A DNA stretch of 64,000 nt from positions 372,001 to 436,000 of the forward strand of contig NZ_PDOF01000001.1 of the NCBI RefSeq assembly GCF_003226345.1. Reading direction: 5' to 3'. The stretch's first letter is position 1. Each line of letters opens with the position of its first letter. The notes under the pieces are model-generated. The model was not told the DNA's origin and did not search any database. It worked only from the letters and a program-made list of their open reading frames with translations. This DNA comes from Alteribacter lacisalsi. Its GTDB lineage: Bacteria > Bacillota > Bacilli > Bacillales > Salisediminibacteriaceae. The translations under genes were made by a program, and so were the position numbers. Shown here piece by piece: positions 42,606-51,975 of the stretch.

Positions 42606-43784
42606 ATGATGCTCAAACTTATTCGAAATGCCGACGTTTTCGCTCCGGATCCTCTTGGGGTAAAAGATGTTCTGATAGCAGATGGAAGGATTGCGGCTGT
42701 AAAAGATCACATTTTCCCGGAAAATTTCAGTTCCGGGGAAATTGAGGTAATCAACGGTACTGGTTTGAAACTGATGCCGGGGCTGATCGACTCCCATGTA
42801 CATATAACAGGTGGTGGAGGAGAAGGCAGCTTTAAAACACGTACGCCTGAACTGATGCTTTCTGATTGTGTAGCCGGAGGCATTACGACAGTTGTAGGGG
42901 TTATTGGAACAGACGGAACAACGAGAACAATGACCAACCTTGTGGCTAAAGCAAAGGGGCTTAAGGAAGAGGGCCTGTCCTGCTTCTGTCAGAGCGGCTC
43001 CTATCAGGTCCCGGTAAAAACGCTTACAGGTTCTCTTGAGCAGGATATCATTCTGATTGAGGAAATTATTGGTGCCGGTGAAATTGCAATTTCGGATCAC
43101 CGTTCTTCACAGCCAACGAAGGAGGAACTTGCGAGAATTGCAAGTGAGGCAAGAGTCGGAGGGATCCTATCGGGCAAAGCAGGAGTAGTGAATGTTCATC
43201 TCGGGGACAGTCCGGATCGCCTGAAACTTATTGAAGAGGTGGTCGAAACAACGGATATCCCAATCACGCAGTTTGTTCCGACGCATATAAACCGGAACGA
43301 GGAACTGCTGGAGGCGGGAATTGCCTTTGCGATAAAAGGCGGCTATGTTGATTTTACAACAAGCACGACAAAAGAAATTCTTGCAGGAGACGAAACAAAG
43401 TGCAGCCGGGGCTTAAAGCGAATGCTGGCTGAAGGGGTCCCTGAAAACCGGATCACATTCACGAGCGACGGCCAGGGGAGCCTGCCGGAATTTGATAAGG
43501 CCGGGAACCTGAAAGGTCTGCGGATCGGACGTGTAACAAGTCTGTATAAGGAAGTGAAAGATGCGGTGCTGGAAGAAGGTGTGCCGTTTGAAACTGCCAT
43601 TAAAGTGGCAACTTCCAACGTAGCAGAGGCTTATAAATTCAGACAAAAAGGAACTGTTGCTGCAGAAATGGATGCGGATCTTCTACTCGTAGATGCAGAA
43701 AATCTGGAGATTGACAGTGTCATTGCCGGAGGGAAATGGATGATGAAAAATAAAGAAATTGTGACGAAGGGGACATTCGAATAG
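42606..43784 (+). CDS. iadA: Isoaspartyl dipeptidase
   Basis: Binuclear-metal amidohydrolase that cleaves beta-aspartyl dipeptides from damaged proteins. 392 aa. Metal ligands H64 and H66 (DSHVHITGGGGE), H198 (VNVHLGDS), H227 (PTHINRN), and D288 (TSDGQGS). The segment before SDHRSS reads AGEIAI, so the bridging carboxylated Lys of E. coli IadA appears to be Glu (E159) here. 50 bp after the asparaginase-like gene and the last enzyme of the operon. Confidence 0.93.
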   Translation: MMLKLIRNADVFAPDPLGVKDVLIADGRIAAVKDHIFPENFSSGEIEVINGTGLKLMPGLIDSHVHITGGGGEGSFKTRTPELMLSDCVAGGITTVVGVIGTDGTTRTMTNLVAKAKGLKEEGLSCFCQSGSYQVPVKTLTGSLEQDIILIEEIIGAGEIAISDHRSSQPTKEELARIASEARVGGILSGKAGVVNVHLGDSPDRLKLIEEVVETTDIPITQFVPTHINRNEELLEAGIAFAIKGGYVDFTTSTTKEILAGDETKCSRGLKRMLAEGVPENRITFTSDGQGSLPEFDKAGNLKGLRIGRVTSLYKEVKDAVLEEGVPFETAIKVATSNVAEAYKFRQKGTVAAEMDADLLLVDAENLEIDSVIAGGKWMMKNKEIVTKGTFE

Positions 43785-43796
43785 TGTTTTTAAGAT

Positions 43797-43936
43797 GAGG
43801 CTGGGACAAAAGTAAAATGTATAGAAGAAACCCGAACAAAAAGCTCATTAGCGGTGTATATTTCAGCAGCAATTAATCTGCACCGCTTGCTGATTGTCCG
43901 GATTTTCTTCTGTAAAAATACTACTGTCCCAGCCTC
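43797..43936. repeat. GAGGCTGGGACA-bounded palindromic repeat
   Basis: 140-bp element with perfect 12-bp inverted termini GAGGCTGGGACA / TGTCCCAGCCTC. Internal AGAAGAAACCCGAACAA and TTGTCCGGATTTTCTTCT continue an imperfect long hairpin. It follows the iadA stop by 13 bp and could terminate both strands. Related sequence occurs at about 55040-55110. Confidence 0.75.
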
Positions 43937-44012
43937 TTCTTTTCCATGTGAAGAATGAGCGGCATTGGTCACCCCTTTAAACCCGCTGTTGTCCAATAAA
44001 GAACCAGCTGTG

Positions 44013-44021
44013 TGCTATAAT
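44013..44021 (+). promoter_or_regulatory. Extended -10 promoter of the sigma-54 activator gene
   Basis: TGCTATAAT, an extended -10 with no well-placed -35 (TTGTCC at 43989 is 21 bp away). The activator therefore has its own vegetative promoter. Confidence 0.55.
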
Positions 44022-44044
44022 ACAGGCAGAAGGAGTGTTTGGCT

Positions 44045-46102
44045 GTGGCAGATAAAAACATGGTTCTTCTGGCAGGCTCGGAGGAAACGAGACGTACACT
44101 CGTTGACCAGTTGTCGGAGTTTATTGGAACATTTGTGAATATTGAGAGTTTTGCGGTCGATGAAGGGATTGAACGTATTATTTCTGACCGCCTTGTTTTG
44201 CTGTCCTCCTATTTAATAGAGGAGGAAGTCAAACCGTTTATCGGCGAGAACTGCCAGATTATCATAGCGAAGCGGATCGTCAATTTTCAAAACATTGATC
44301 AGCTTTTTACTGTTCCTGTTGGGACTGAAGCACTTTATGTGAACGATTTTCCCGAAACGGTGAATGAGGCGATTGCTTCATTGAAATCCCTTGGCGTGGA
44401 TCATATGAAGCTGTATCCGTATTTCCCGGGTAAAAAAATGGTAAAAGAAGCAGACCTCGCGATTACGCCAGGCGAAGTTAACCTTGTTCCGGACAGTGTG
44501 AAAACGGTCATGAACATCGGGCCCCGGCTTTTGGACATCACAACGATCATCACTGTTCTTGGCCGTCTCGGTCTGCTGGAAGAAAAGCAGGAGGAAGTCT
44601 CCACACGCTATATTCGGACAATCATTCAGCTGAGCCGGCGGCTGGCAGTAGCCACAAGTGAAGCAAATCAGGTAAGCGAGCATTTAAAAAAGGTAGTAGA
44701 CGGCGTGCATGACGGTATTCTTGCAATTGACCGTAAGGGAACGATCACGGTATTTAACGGCATTCTCGAAAAACTGCTCGGTTTTCACAGTTCAAGGGTT
44801 ATGGGTAAAAATATTCGTAATGTCCTTGGAAATCATCATCTGTGTGACTTCATCCTTAATAAAGAAGAAGGAGAAGCAGACGAGTATTTTACGGTTGATT
44901 ATGCCGATGTGATGGTGCACCGGTTTACAATCGATTCTGACGGTACAACTGTGGCCACCTTTAAAAATGCCGTTGAAACGATCGAAATGGAACGAAAGCT
45001 CCGGAGGGAGCTCGTTAAGCGGGGGCACTACGGCAAATATACGTTTGACGATATTATTGGTGAGAACAAACAACTCACTGAAACAAAAACGATCGCCAAA
45101 AAACTGGCTAAAACACAGCTTACCATCCTGATACACGGCGAAAGCGGTACGGGAAAGGAGCTGTTCGCAAGCTCAATCCATCATGCATCTTCTCGTCATA
45201 AAGGACCTTTCCTAGCTGTGAATTTCAGCGCACTGCCTGAGGACCTTGTGGAGAGTGAGCTGTTCGGCTATGAAGAAGGGGCCTTTACCGGTGCAAAAAA
45301 AGGCGGAAGAAAAGGGTTGTTTGAGCAGGCGAACGGCGGGACGCTGTTTCTTGATGAAATCGGGGATATCAGTCTGAAGGTTCAGGCCCGGCTGCTTCGG
45401 GTTCTTCAGGAAAAAGAACTGCTCCGGATCGGAGGAAGCAAGATTATACCGATTGATGTCCGGGTGGTGGCTGCCACGAACCGGAACCTCCTTGAACTAA
45501 TTGAAAAAGGAGAGTTTCGTGAGGATTTGTATCACCGTCTTAAAGTTCTGTTTCTTCATCTGCCGGAACTGCGAAACAGATTAGATGACATTGAATCTCT
45601 GATCCGGTACTTTATGCACCAGTCGGGACGGATGGATGTGAGACTGGAACCTGAAGTGCTTCAGCAGCTCAAACGCTATCAGTGGTACGGAAATATCAGG
45701 GAGCTGAAAAACACAATTGATTATATGCTTGCCGTCTGTGACGATCAGGTTATCAGAATCAAGGATATTCCCAACGAAAGCTTTTTCCAGTCCAAGCGGC
45801 ATGGCCTTGCGAGTGATCCGGTACAGACAGCCGCTACCGCGGCAACAGTGACCACCATCCAGGAAAAAGAGCTGATCAGCGTCCTTTCCATTATCGACAG
45901 CCTTGAAAAAGAAGGGCAGTCCATCAGCCGGATGAAAGTAGCTGAAAAATCCAAGGAGACGGATGCGCCTCTTTCTGAACAGCAGGTACGCTACCGAATG
46001 GACCTTCTTGAGGAACGTGGGCATATCGAGAAAACCCGTGGCCGACTCGGATCACGCACAACAGAAAAAGGCCGCGGCTTCCTCGCCACCATCCATTGTT
46101 AA
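44045..46102 (+). CDS. PAS-containing sigma-54-dependent transcriptional activator
   Basis: 685 aa from GTG 44045 (AAGGAG 9 nt upstream; TTG 44039 too close). N-terminal ~200 residues form an unassigned sensory region resembling PrpR/propionate-type sensor domains. PAS about 215-315 (VHDGILAIDRKGTITVFNGILEKLLGF). AAA+ domain about 330-570: Walker A HGESGTGKE, GAFTGA sigma-54 contact loop (about 412-417), Walker B GGTLFLDEIG, and arginine finger region. The C terminus has no typical Fis helix but a winged-helix-like tail (VRYRMDLLEERGHIEKTRGRLGSRTTEKG). Likely activates the sigma-54 promoter at 35321. Confidence 0.9.
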   Translation: MADKNMVLLAGSEETRRTLVDQLSEFIGTFVNIESFAVDEGIERIISDRLVLLSSYLIEEEVKPFIGENCQIIIAKRIVNFQNIDQLFTVPVGTEALYVNDFPETVNEAIASLKSLGVDHMKLYPYFPGKKMVKEADLAITPGEVNLVPDSVKTVMNIGPRLLDITTIITVLGRLGLLEEKQEEVSTRYIRTIIQLSRRLAVATSEANQVSEHLKKVVDGVHDGILAIDRKGTITVFNGILEKLLGFHSSRVMGKNIRNVLGNHHLCDFILNKEEGEADEYFTVDYADVMVHRFTIDSDGTTVATFKNAVETIEMERKLRRELVKRGHYGKYTFDDIIGENKQLTETKTIAKKLAKTQLTILIHGESGTGKELFASSIHHASSRHKGPFLAVNFSALPEDLVESELFGYEEGAFTGAKKGGRKGLFEQANGGTLFLDEIGDISLKVQARLLRVLQEKELLRIGGSKIIPIDVRVVAATNRNLLELIEKGEFREDLYHRLKVLFLHLPELRNRLDDIESLIRYFMHQSGRMDVRLEPEVLQQLKRYQWYGNIRELKNTIDYMLAVCDDQVIRIKDIPNESFFQSKRHGLASDPVQTAATAATVTTIQEKELISVLSIIDSLEKEGQSISRMKVAEKSKETDAPLSEQQVRYRMDLLEERGHIEKTRGRLGSRTTEKGRGFLATIHC

Positions 46103-46260
46103 GCGGCAGTGTTAAGTGGGGGCGGTTCCTGCACGACATGTCACGCAGGAACCGTGCCACAAACAGGTATGCACCATGCTGTTCATAACAGAATGGTGCT
46201 TTTTGGTGTGCTCATAATGCGATGTCACAAATTGTTCACAAAGACCTCAGACCATTCTTG

Positions 46261-46318
46261 TTGACGTGAAAAAATAACAACGATTATAGTTAAGAAAGTT
46301 AACGGTTAACTTTCTTAA
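46261..46318 (+). promoter_or_regulatory. Promoter and MarR operator palindrome
   Basis: TTGACG (46261-46266) and TATAGT (46285-46290), spacing 18 bp. A perfect palindrome with 14-bp arms, TTAAGAAAGTTAAC-G-GTTAACTTTCTTAA, spans 46290-46318 immediately after the -10. This is the position of a repressor site, probably for the MarR protein encoded next. Confidence 0.8.
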
Positions 46319-46384
46319 TTTAAGGTAACAGTTAATAGAGTGCCGCGGTGGTTCATCAGAACATACTGGAAGGGAAGAGCGGAT

Positions 46385-46834
46385 ATGAAAATGGAACAGA
46401 CCGTGCTGGCAATTGAAAGCCTCGTGGTTGAGGTTTTCCTCATGATCCAGCACGAATTCGGAACCGAATACGATAATAAACTATCATCTAATCAGCAGAT
46501 GATTCTTTACCTGATCGGAAGGCAGGATATACATTATGTAAAGGATCTGTCCTACCAGCTGAACGTGTCGGCGAGTGCCGTCAGTCAGATGCTGTCAAAG
46601 CTTGAGCAGATGGGTCTGGTAAAGCGTGAACTGAATGCAGATAACCGGAGAACGGTTCCTTTTGAACTCGATCAGAAGGGGATTGATCTTCTTGAACATA
46701 TGGAACAGACGAGACAGATGATTATGACAAAGTACTTAACAAAAATTCCCAAAGAAGATCTTGAGCACTTTCGCAGTGTTTATGAGAGACTTCGAGATCT
46801 GATGCTTGAAGAGAAAGAAAGGAGCAGACAATGA
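46385..46834 (+). CDS. MarR family transcriptional regulator
   Basis: 149 aa; ATG 46385 after GGGAAGAG. Winged helix about 40-110: YVKDLSYQLNVSASAVSQMLSKLEQMGLVKRE, then wing NADNRRTVPFELDQKG. Helical dimer ends. The stop overlaps the RND gene start by 4 bp (ATGA), so it very likely controls the pump, autoregulating through the 29-bp palindrome upstream. Confidence 0.9.
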   Translation: MKMEQTVLAIESLVVEVFLMIQHEFGTEYDNKLSSNQQMILYLIGRQDIHYVKDLSYQLNVSASAVSQMLSKLEQMGLVKRELNADNRRTVPFELDQKGIDLLEHMEQTRQMIMTKYLTKIPKEDLEHFRSVYERLRDLMLEEKERSRQ

Positions 46835-49800
46835 AATTGACCAACTTTTCAATCCGGAGGCCTGTGTTTACGCTTGTAGCGATGACACTGTTTCTGCTTC
46901 TCGGAGTGATCTCACTAACGAATATACCATTGAAGCTCATTCCCGATATCGATCCGCCGATCGGAGCCGTTGTTACAAGCTATGATGATGCTTCGCCGCA
47001 GGAAGTTGTCGATCAGGTATCCAGACCGATGGAAGAAAGCCTGTCCACTTTACCGGGTCTGAATAATATCAGCTCTATTTCCATGGAAGGCTCGTCTTTA
47101 ACCCTGTTGGAGTTTTCATGGGCAACGTCGATTGACGATGTGGAGAACGATATCATTACGAGCATGAACCAGACACCTCTCCCTGACGGAGCGGGCACTC
47201 CGCAGTTTTTGAAATTTGATCCTTCCCAGTTTCCAATTATTCAGCTGAGTCTTTCATCCTCCGGGGATATTGATGAACTGAGCGAACTTGTCCGGGATCT
47301 GGAGCAGGAACTGCTGAAGGTGGACGGCGTCGGATCCATTGACAGTCTTGGGGATGTTGTGGACGAAATTCAGGTGTCGCTGAATCAGGATGAACTCGAA
47401 TCATTCGGACTCACGCAGGACGAAGTCGCTGGTGCCATTTCTGCCCATAACGTTACTCAACCCGGCGGAAGTGTGCGGAGCGGGGACTTTGAGCTTACGA
47501 CCCGCGTGCTGTTTGAACTGGCTGATGTGGAGGACATTGAAAATATTGTCGTCTCCCAGGATCCCGAAACAGGGGATGACGTTACGGTTGCTGACGTAGC
47601 AACGGTGGAACTCACATCGGAAAACAGCAGTGTGATTACCCGGACAAACCAGGATACTTCCATATTGATGAGTGTACAGCAGCAGTCCGATGCCAATACA
47701 GCCGAAGTATCAAGCCAGTTCAGCGAGCGGCTCAATGACCTGCTGGATGAGGACCGCTACAGTGACGTTGATACGGCAATGCTGTTTGACCAGGGTGAAT
47801 TCATCGAGGAAGCCATCAGCAACGTATCACTTGCCCTGATCGCTGGTGGTGTGTTCGCTATGCTGGTCCTGTTCGCCTTTCTCAGAAGCTTTAAAACGCC
47901 GCTTCTGATCGGAATTGCCATACCATTTTCCGTCATCGTGACATTTGTGCTTCTCTACTTCACAAACTTTTCGCTTAACATTATGACGCTCGGTGGTCTG
48001 GCACTCGGAATCGGGATGCTGGTGGACAACTCGATTGTTGTCATCGAAAATATTTACCGTCATCTGAGTATGAAGAAAGACCCTGCCAGAGCAGCCCGTG
48101 ACGGAGCGAAGGAAGTGGCCGGTGCCATAACGGCATCCACACTGACCACGGTCTCTGTTTTCCTGCCGGTGATCTTTATTACCGGTATTGTCGGAAATCT
48201 GTTCAGGGAATTCGCCCTAACGGTATCCTTCAGTCTGTTTGCCTCGCTTCTTGTGGCATTGACAGTCGTGCCTATGCTTGCGGCCCGCTGGCTGAAAGAG
48301 CCGGAGGAAAATCTGGAGGAGAAGCGCCAGGAAAGCCGTTTTGTCCGGACATTTGATAAATCAGCACGCTGGTCGCTCAGACACCGTTTCGGGATTATCT
48401 TCATCACGTTCCTCCTTCTCGGCGGAGGGGCCGCAGGGGTTTATACAGTCGGTACCGAGTTCCTGCCGACAACGGACGAAGGCTTTTTCCAGGTCGAAAT
48501 CGAAATGGAAAATGGGACGCCGCTTGAAGATACCTTTGCCGTCATTGAAAATGTAGAAGATGTTCTGGATGCCTATTCTGAAATTGAAGATTACACAAGT
48601 GTCACCGGCTCGGGAGGTCAGGAGGATAACGTACTCGGCGGTGGCGGAGGAGACGAAGGCTTTATTTACGTCAGTATGGTTCCTTTCTCTGAACGGAACG
48701 TAAGTACCGCGGAGTTTGCAGAGGAGGTCCGCAGGGAGATTGAACGTGCAGCAGAAGACGCCGAGGAAGTCACCATACAACTGGAAGCCTCATTCGGCGG
48801 TAATCCGAATACGTACAGTTTTGATGTAACAGATACGAATTCAAACCGTCTTGAGGAAGCCGTTGAAACCATTCAGGAAGAATTGGAAGATATGAATGAG
48901 TTCCAGGAAGTGACGAATGACCGTGCGGACACCGTTCCTGAAGTCCAGGTCGAAATCGATGCTGAGGCAGCCAGGGAGGAAGGCCTCACACCTGCTGACG
49001 TTGCCAATGCTGTAAATTCAATCATGCGCGGTACGACAGCGACCCAGATTGTGACAGAAGACGATGATGTGTACGAAGTGCGGGTTCAGTATCAGGAAGA
49101 GTTTATTGAAGATATTGAAGCACTTGAAGATCTGCTGATCAGAAACGGGGAAGGCGGCTACGTGGCCCTCGCGGATATCAGTGATATTGAAGAAGGAGAG
49201 GGACCTGTCCAGATTAACCGGATTAACCAGGAGGATGCCGTCCAGTTCAGTCTTCAGTACCGGACCCAGTACACACAGGGAGAAATCAACCAGCTCGTTC
49301 AGTCAACACTGGATGATCTCGATCTGGAAGAAGAAACCACGATCAGTACAACAGGGGACCAGCAGCTGTTTGACGATGCCATCGGTGATCTCGTAATGGC
49401 ACTGATTCTGGCGATAGTGTTTGTGTATCTCGTCATGGCAGCGCAATTCGAATCACTCAAGTATCCATTCGTAATTATGTTCAGTGTACCGCTTGTGGTG
49501 ATCGGAGTGGCCATTGGACTGACAGTTACACAGACGCCTGTGAGCGTGATGTCGTTTATCGGCTTCATTGTCCTGGCGGGGATTGTCGTTAACAACGCGA
49601 TTGTCCTCGTGGATTATATCAACAAGCAGAAGGAAGCAGGGATGAAGAGTTACGATGCGATTGTAACCGGGGTAAAGGACCGGGCACGGCCGATCTTTAT
49701 GACCGCTGCAACGACGATTCTCGGACTCGTTCCGCTGGCAGCCGGAATTGGAGAAGGGACAGAGCTTCAGCAGCCGCTGGCGATTACAGTTATTGGCGGT

Positions 49801-50259
49801 CTCATTAGCGGAACGTTCCTGACATTGTTCCTCATTCCGGTGCTTTACAGCTTCTTTGATAAGGAAACGCGAAATCTCAATAAAAAATACGTGACCCCTG
49901 ACGGGCAGCTAGTGCCTGCTTATCTCCTTGATGAGCGCTACACAAGCGATCAGGCAGGTGAAAGACAGCGCATGATTACCGGCCGTTCTCCGGAAGAAGA
50001 CGCCGACTTCGAAGAGTTTTACAGAGAAGAGCCGGAGCCTCCGCATGAAGAGGAGCCGCCTTATCTCGAAGAAGGTGAATACAGGGAAGTCACCGGGGAA
50101 ACAACATGGGAGATTGAAGGACAAAGGGATGATCATGCCACTGATTCCGAAGAACTTCCATCAAGGAAGAAGCGCCACAAGGCAGATGACATGACCCGTG
50201 AAGAACTGCTCAGAATGCTTGAGCGGATTGTGGAACGGAACAAACGAAAAGACGACTGA
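46831..50259 (+). CDS. RND family efflux transporter, SwrC/AcrB-like
   Basis: 1142 aa proton-driven exporter. N-terminal SIRRPVFTLVAMTLF, 12 membrane segments with two large extracytoplasmic loops, both strongly acidic. The TM4 proton-relay Asp is in GIGMLVDNSIVVIENI (about 395-410). The C-terminal ~115 residues (from about 1025) form a hydrophilic Glu/Arg-rich tail absent from standard family members. No membrane-fusion or outer-membrane partner is adjacent, as for SwrC of B. subtilis (surfactin export and resistance). Substrate unknown. Confidence 0.92.
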   Translation: MKLTNFSIRRPVFTLVAMTLFLLLGVISLTNIPLKLIPDIDPPIGAVVTSYDDASPQEVVDQVSRPMEESLSTLPGLNNISSISMEGSSLTLLEFSWATSIDDVENDIITSMNQTPLPDGAGTPQFLKFDPSQFPIIQLSLSSSGDIDELSELVRDLEQELLKVDGVGSIDSLGDVVDEIQVSLNQDELESFGLTQDEVAGAISAHNVTQPGGSVRSGDFELTTRVLFELADVEDIENIVVSQDPETGDDVTVADVATVELTSENSSVITRTNQDTSILMSVQQQSDANTAEVSSQFSERLNDLLDEDRYSDVDTAMLFDQGEFIEEAISNVSLALIAGGVFAMLVLFAFLRSFKTPLLIGIAIPFSVIVTFVLLYFTNFSLNIMTLGGLALGIGMLVDNSIVVIENIYRHLSMKKDPARAARDGAKEVAGAITASTLTTVSVFLPVIFITGIVGNLFREFALTVSFSLFASLLVALTVVPMLAARWLKEPEENLEEKRQESRFVRTFDKSARWSLRHRFGIIFITFLLLGGGAAGVYTVGTEFLPTTDEGFFQVEIEMENGTPLEDTFAVIENVEDVLDAYSEIEDYTSVTGSGGQEDNVLGGGGGDEGFIYVSMVPFSERNVSTAEFAEEVRREIERAAEDAEEVTIQLEASFGGNPNTYSFDVTDTNSNRLEEAVETIQEELEDMNEFQEVTNDRADTVPEVQVEIDAEAAREEGLTPADVANAVNSIMRGTTATQIVTEDDDVYEVRVQYQEEFIEDIEALEDLLIRNGEGGYVALADISDIEEGEGPVQINRINQEDAVQFSLQYRTQYTQGEINQLVQSTLDDLDLEEETTISTTGDQQLFDDAIGDLVMALILAIVFVYLVMAAQFESLKYPFVIMFSVPLVVIGVAIGLTVTQTPVSVMSFIGFIVLAGIVVNNAIVLVDYINKQKEAGMKSYDAIVTGVKDRARPIFMTAATTILGLVPLAAGIGEGTELQQPLAITVIGGLISGTFLTLFLIPVLYSFFDKETRNLNKKYVTPDGQLVPAYLLDERYTSDQAGERQRMITGRSPEEDADFEEFYREEPEPPHEEEPPYLEEGEYREVTGETTWEIEGQRDDHATDSEELPSRKKRHKADDMTREELLRMLERIVERNKRKDD

Positions 50260-50273
50260 AAAACGTAGGAAGA

Positions 50274-50309
50274 GCCGCCCGGCAGTAAAAAAACTGCCGG
50301 GCGGTTTTG
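50274..50309 (+). terminator. Terminator of the marR-RND operon
   Basis: GCCGCCCGGCAGT / ACTGCCGGGCGGT perfect stem with A6 loop and TTTTG. Confidence 0.85.
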
Positions 50310-50344
50310 TGTTTTAGGAAAGCTGCTTTTTGGACAGTTTGTTG

Positions 50345-50575
50345 ATGTTCGTAAAAAGTAATTATGAAGCGGAAGGCGGCGAATCCTGCGGGGGCAACAT
50401 CATATGAAGACCCCGCAGGGACGAGCATTATTTCACGGGTAAGCTTCGAGTTACTTCGACGCAGATGCTACGAAGCGAAACTTTCAGAGGAAGAAGTATA
50501 GTAGCGAGAAGGCTTAAGCTAGGCCTGTGGAAAGCGTCCGCCTGCATCGTAATAAAACAACAATTTTTACGCAAA
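50345..50575. repeat. GC-rich interspersed repeat
   Basis: A copy in inverted orientation: GCGGAAGGCGGCGAATCCTGC, AGACCCCGCAGGGACGAG, AAGCTTCGAGTTACTTCGACGC, and GTGGAAAGCGTCCGCCTGC before AATAAAACAACAA. No gene. Same family as 29767, 37092, 55080 and 56056. Confidence 0.65.
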
Positions 50576-50615
50576 CAGCCTTTAGGAAAGATAAATCACC
50601 GCCGTCCCCAGACAG

Positions 50616-51347
50616 TTAATCCTTCTCGTATTTACAGATAAAATATCCGTAACCGGTCCAGGACTGGAACTTTTCAAGACGGTAAACGTGTTCTTCCATA
50701 AGCTCATAGCATTCTACAGGAATGTCACCCGAGAGAACAAGTTCCGGAATGCTGTCATCCGCCCCAGTGCCGCCCGGGCGTTCTTCAAGGATGTGTTTGA
50801 CAGTGAAACCGTAATTCTCAAGAAGGGTAACCCATTCCTTTTTTGTAAGCACGTTTTTCATACCGTAAAACGAACCGTATTCTTTTTTATTTTCCGGCGG
50901 GAAATCAGGATCAGCGATCAGGTCGAGAGAAGCGAAAAAGCCTCCCGGACGGAGCATCCGCCTGCATTCTTTGAGTACAGCGTGAACGTCCGTGAAACTC
51001 AGGACACTTTCTGCAATGATACCGTCCATCGCATAATCGGGAAATGGAATGCTTGAAGCATCCGTGTGCAGAAAGTGAAGTTTTTTACTGTCAAAATCTT
51101 CTTGATGACGTTGCCGTGCTTTTGCAATCATAAGCGGATGAGTGTCGATGCCGTACACGATTGCCTCTTTTTCCGATGCAAGCCAACGGGCTGTGTCTCC
51201 AAGACCGCAACCGAGTTCAGCCACCCGTGTACCACTGCTGATTGGAAGCATGTTAATTGCTTTTTCAGTCATTCTGCGGCCCCCGGGGTGGGCGATGGTT
51301 ACACCGAAATAGGCAAGCATATCTGTATAAGTGAAGGATCGGGACAC
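50616..51347 (-). CDS. Class I SAM-dependent methyltransferase
   Basis: 243 aa; GTG start with GAAGGTAAT upstream. Motif I VAELGCGLGDTARWL (about 42-56), acidic post-I YGIDTHP, motif II region DGIIAESVLSFTD, and motif III MLRPGGFFASLDL. Methyltransf_11-like small-molecule enzyme. Monocistronic and divergent from the next gene. Confidence 0.85.
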   Translation of the reverse strand: MSRSFTYTDMLAYFGVTIAHPGGRRMTEKAINMLPISSGTRVAELGCGLGDTARWLASEKEAIVYGIDTHPLMIAKARQRHQEDFDSKKLHFLHTDASSIPFPDYAMDGIIAESVLSFTDVHAVLKECRRMLRPGGFFASLDLIADPDFPPENKKEYGSFYGMKNVLTKKEWVTLLENYGFTVKHILEERPGGTGADDSIPELVLSGDIPVECYELMEEHVYRLEKFQSWTGYGYFICKYEKD

Positions 51348-51512
51348 TTGATTACCTTCTTTCTTTAAAAATGTACTGCGGCTGATCTTTCTGCTGCAGG
51401 AGGAAATACAAGTAAATCAAAACAAAAATAACGTACTCGTGATGTTTGTACAAACCAATTGAACAGATCAGAAATAAACTGTCAGTGACTGGTGAAAAAG
51501 GAGGTGGATGTG

Positions 51513-51776
51513 TTGTCACGATGCGATCATTACTATAGCGTATGCAGACGCCATCAGGGCCGTAACGTGCGGATTGTAGAGCACAGTGGACGCCAGCATG
51601 CAGGAAGGATTGTCCGAGTCTCAAGAAGTCACGTTTTCCTTGAGCCTCGACAGCCTCAGCGGTGGGGATTTGGGTACGGCTGGGGATGGGGAGGCTACGG
51701 ATATCGGCCATATGCCTACCCGGTAGCACTTGCAGCCATCAGTGGTTTTGCTCTTGGCGCTTTATTATTTTGGTAA
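51513..51776 (+). CDS. Small Gly/Tyr/Trp-rich protein with C-terminal hydrophobic segment
   Basis: 87 aa from TTG 51513, 8 nt after AAAGGAGG (GTG 51510 also possible). The N-terminal half has an SH3-like NVRIVEHSGRQHAGRIVRVSRSHVFLEP pattern, as in small coat-type or matrix proteins. Then a GFGYGWGWGGYGYRPYAYP tract and a hydrophobic C terminus (about 70-87). Resembles short Bacillus coat or envelope proteins, but I recognise no family. Terminator follows. Confidence 0.65.
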   Translation: MSRCDHYYSVCRRHQGRNVRIVEHSGRQHAGRIVRVSRSHVFLEPRQPQRWGFGYGWGWGGYGYRPYAYPVALAAISGFALGALLFW

Positions 51777-51810
51777 AAGGTAGTTGGGAGCCTGTTTGCG
51801 ATGTTCATTG

Positions 51811-51847
51811 ATGACCGTATTCAACCAAGGATACGGTCTTTTTTTTG
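51811..51847 (+). terminator. Terminator after the Gly/Tyr/Trp-rich gene
   Basis: GACCGTAT / ATACGGTC stem with a 10-nt loop and T8. Confidence 0.85.
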
Positions 51848-51975
51848 CGTAAAAAACATCAAAACACCTTCAGTCATTTGCAGAGGATTACAGAAAATAA
51901 AGAGGAAATCTTTTACTCAGCCTGAATTCCTGTATAATGGTTGTAATAAGACTAAGAAGAACGCAGGTGACAAAC

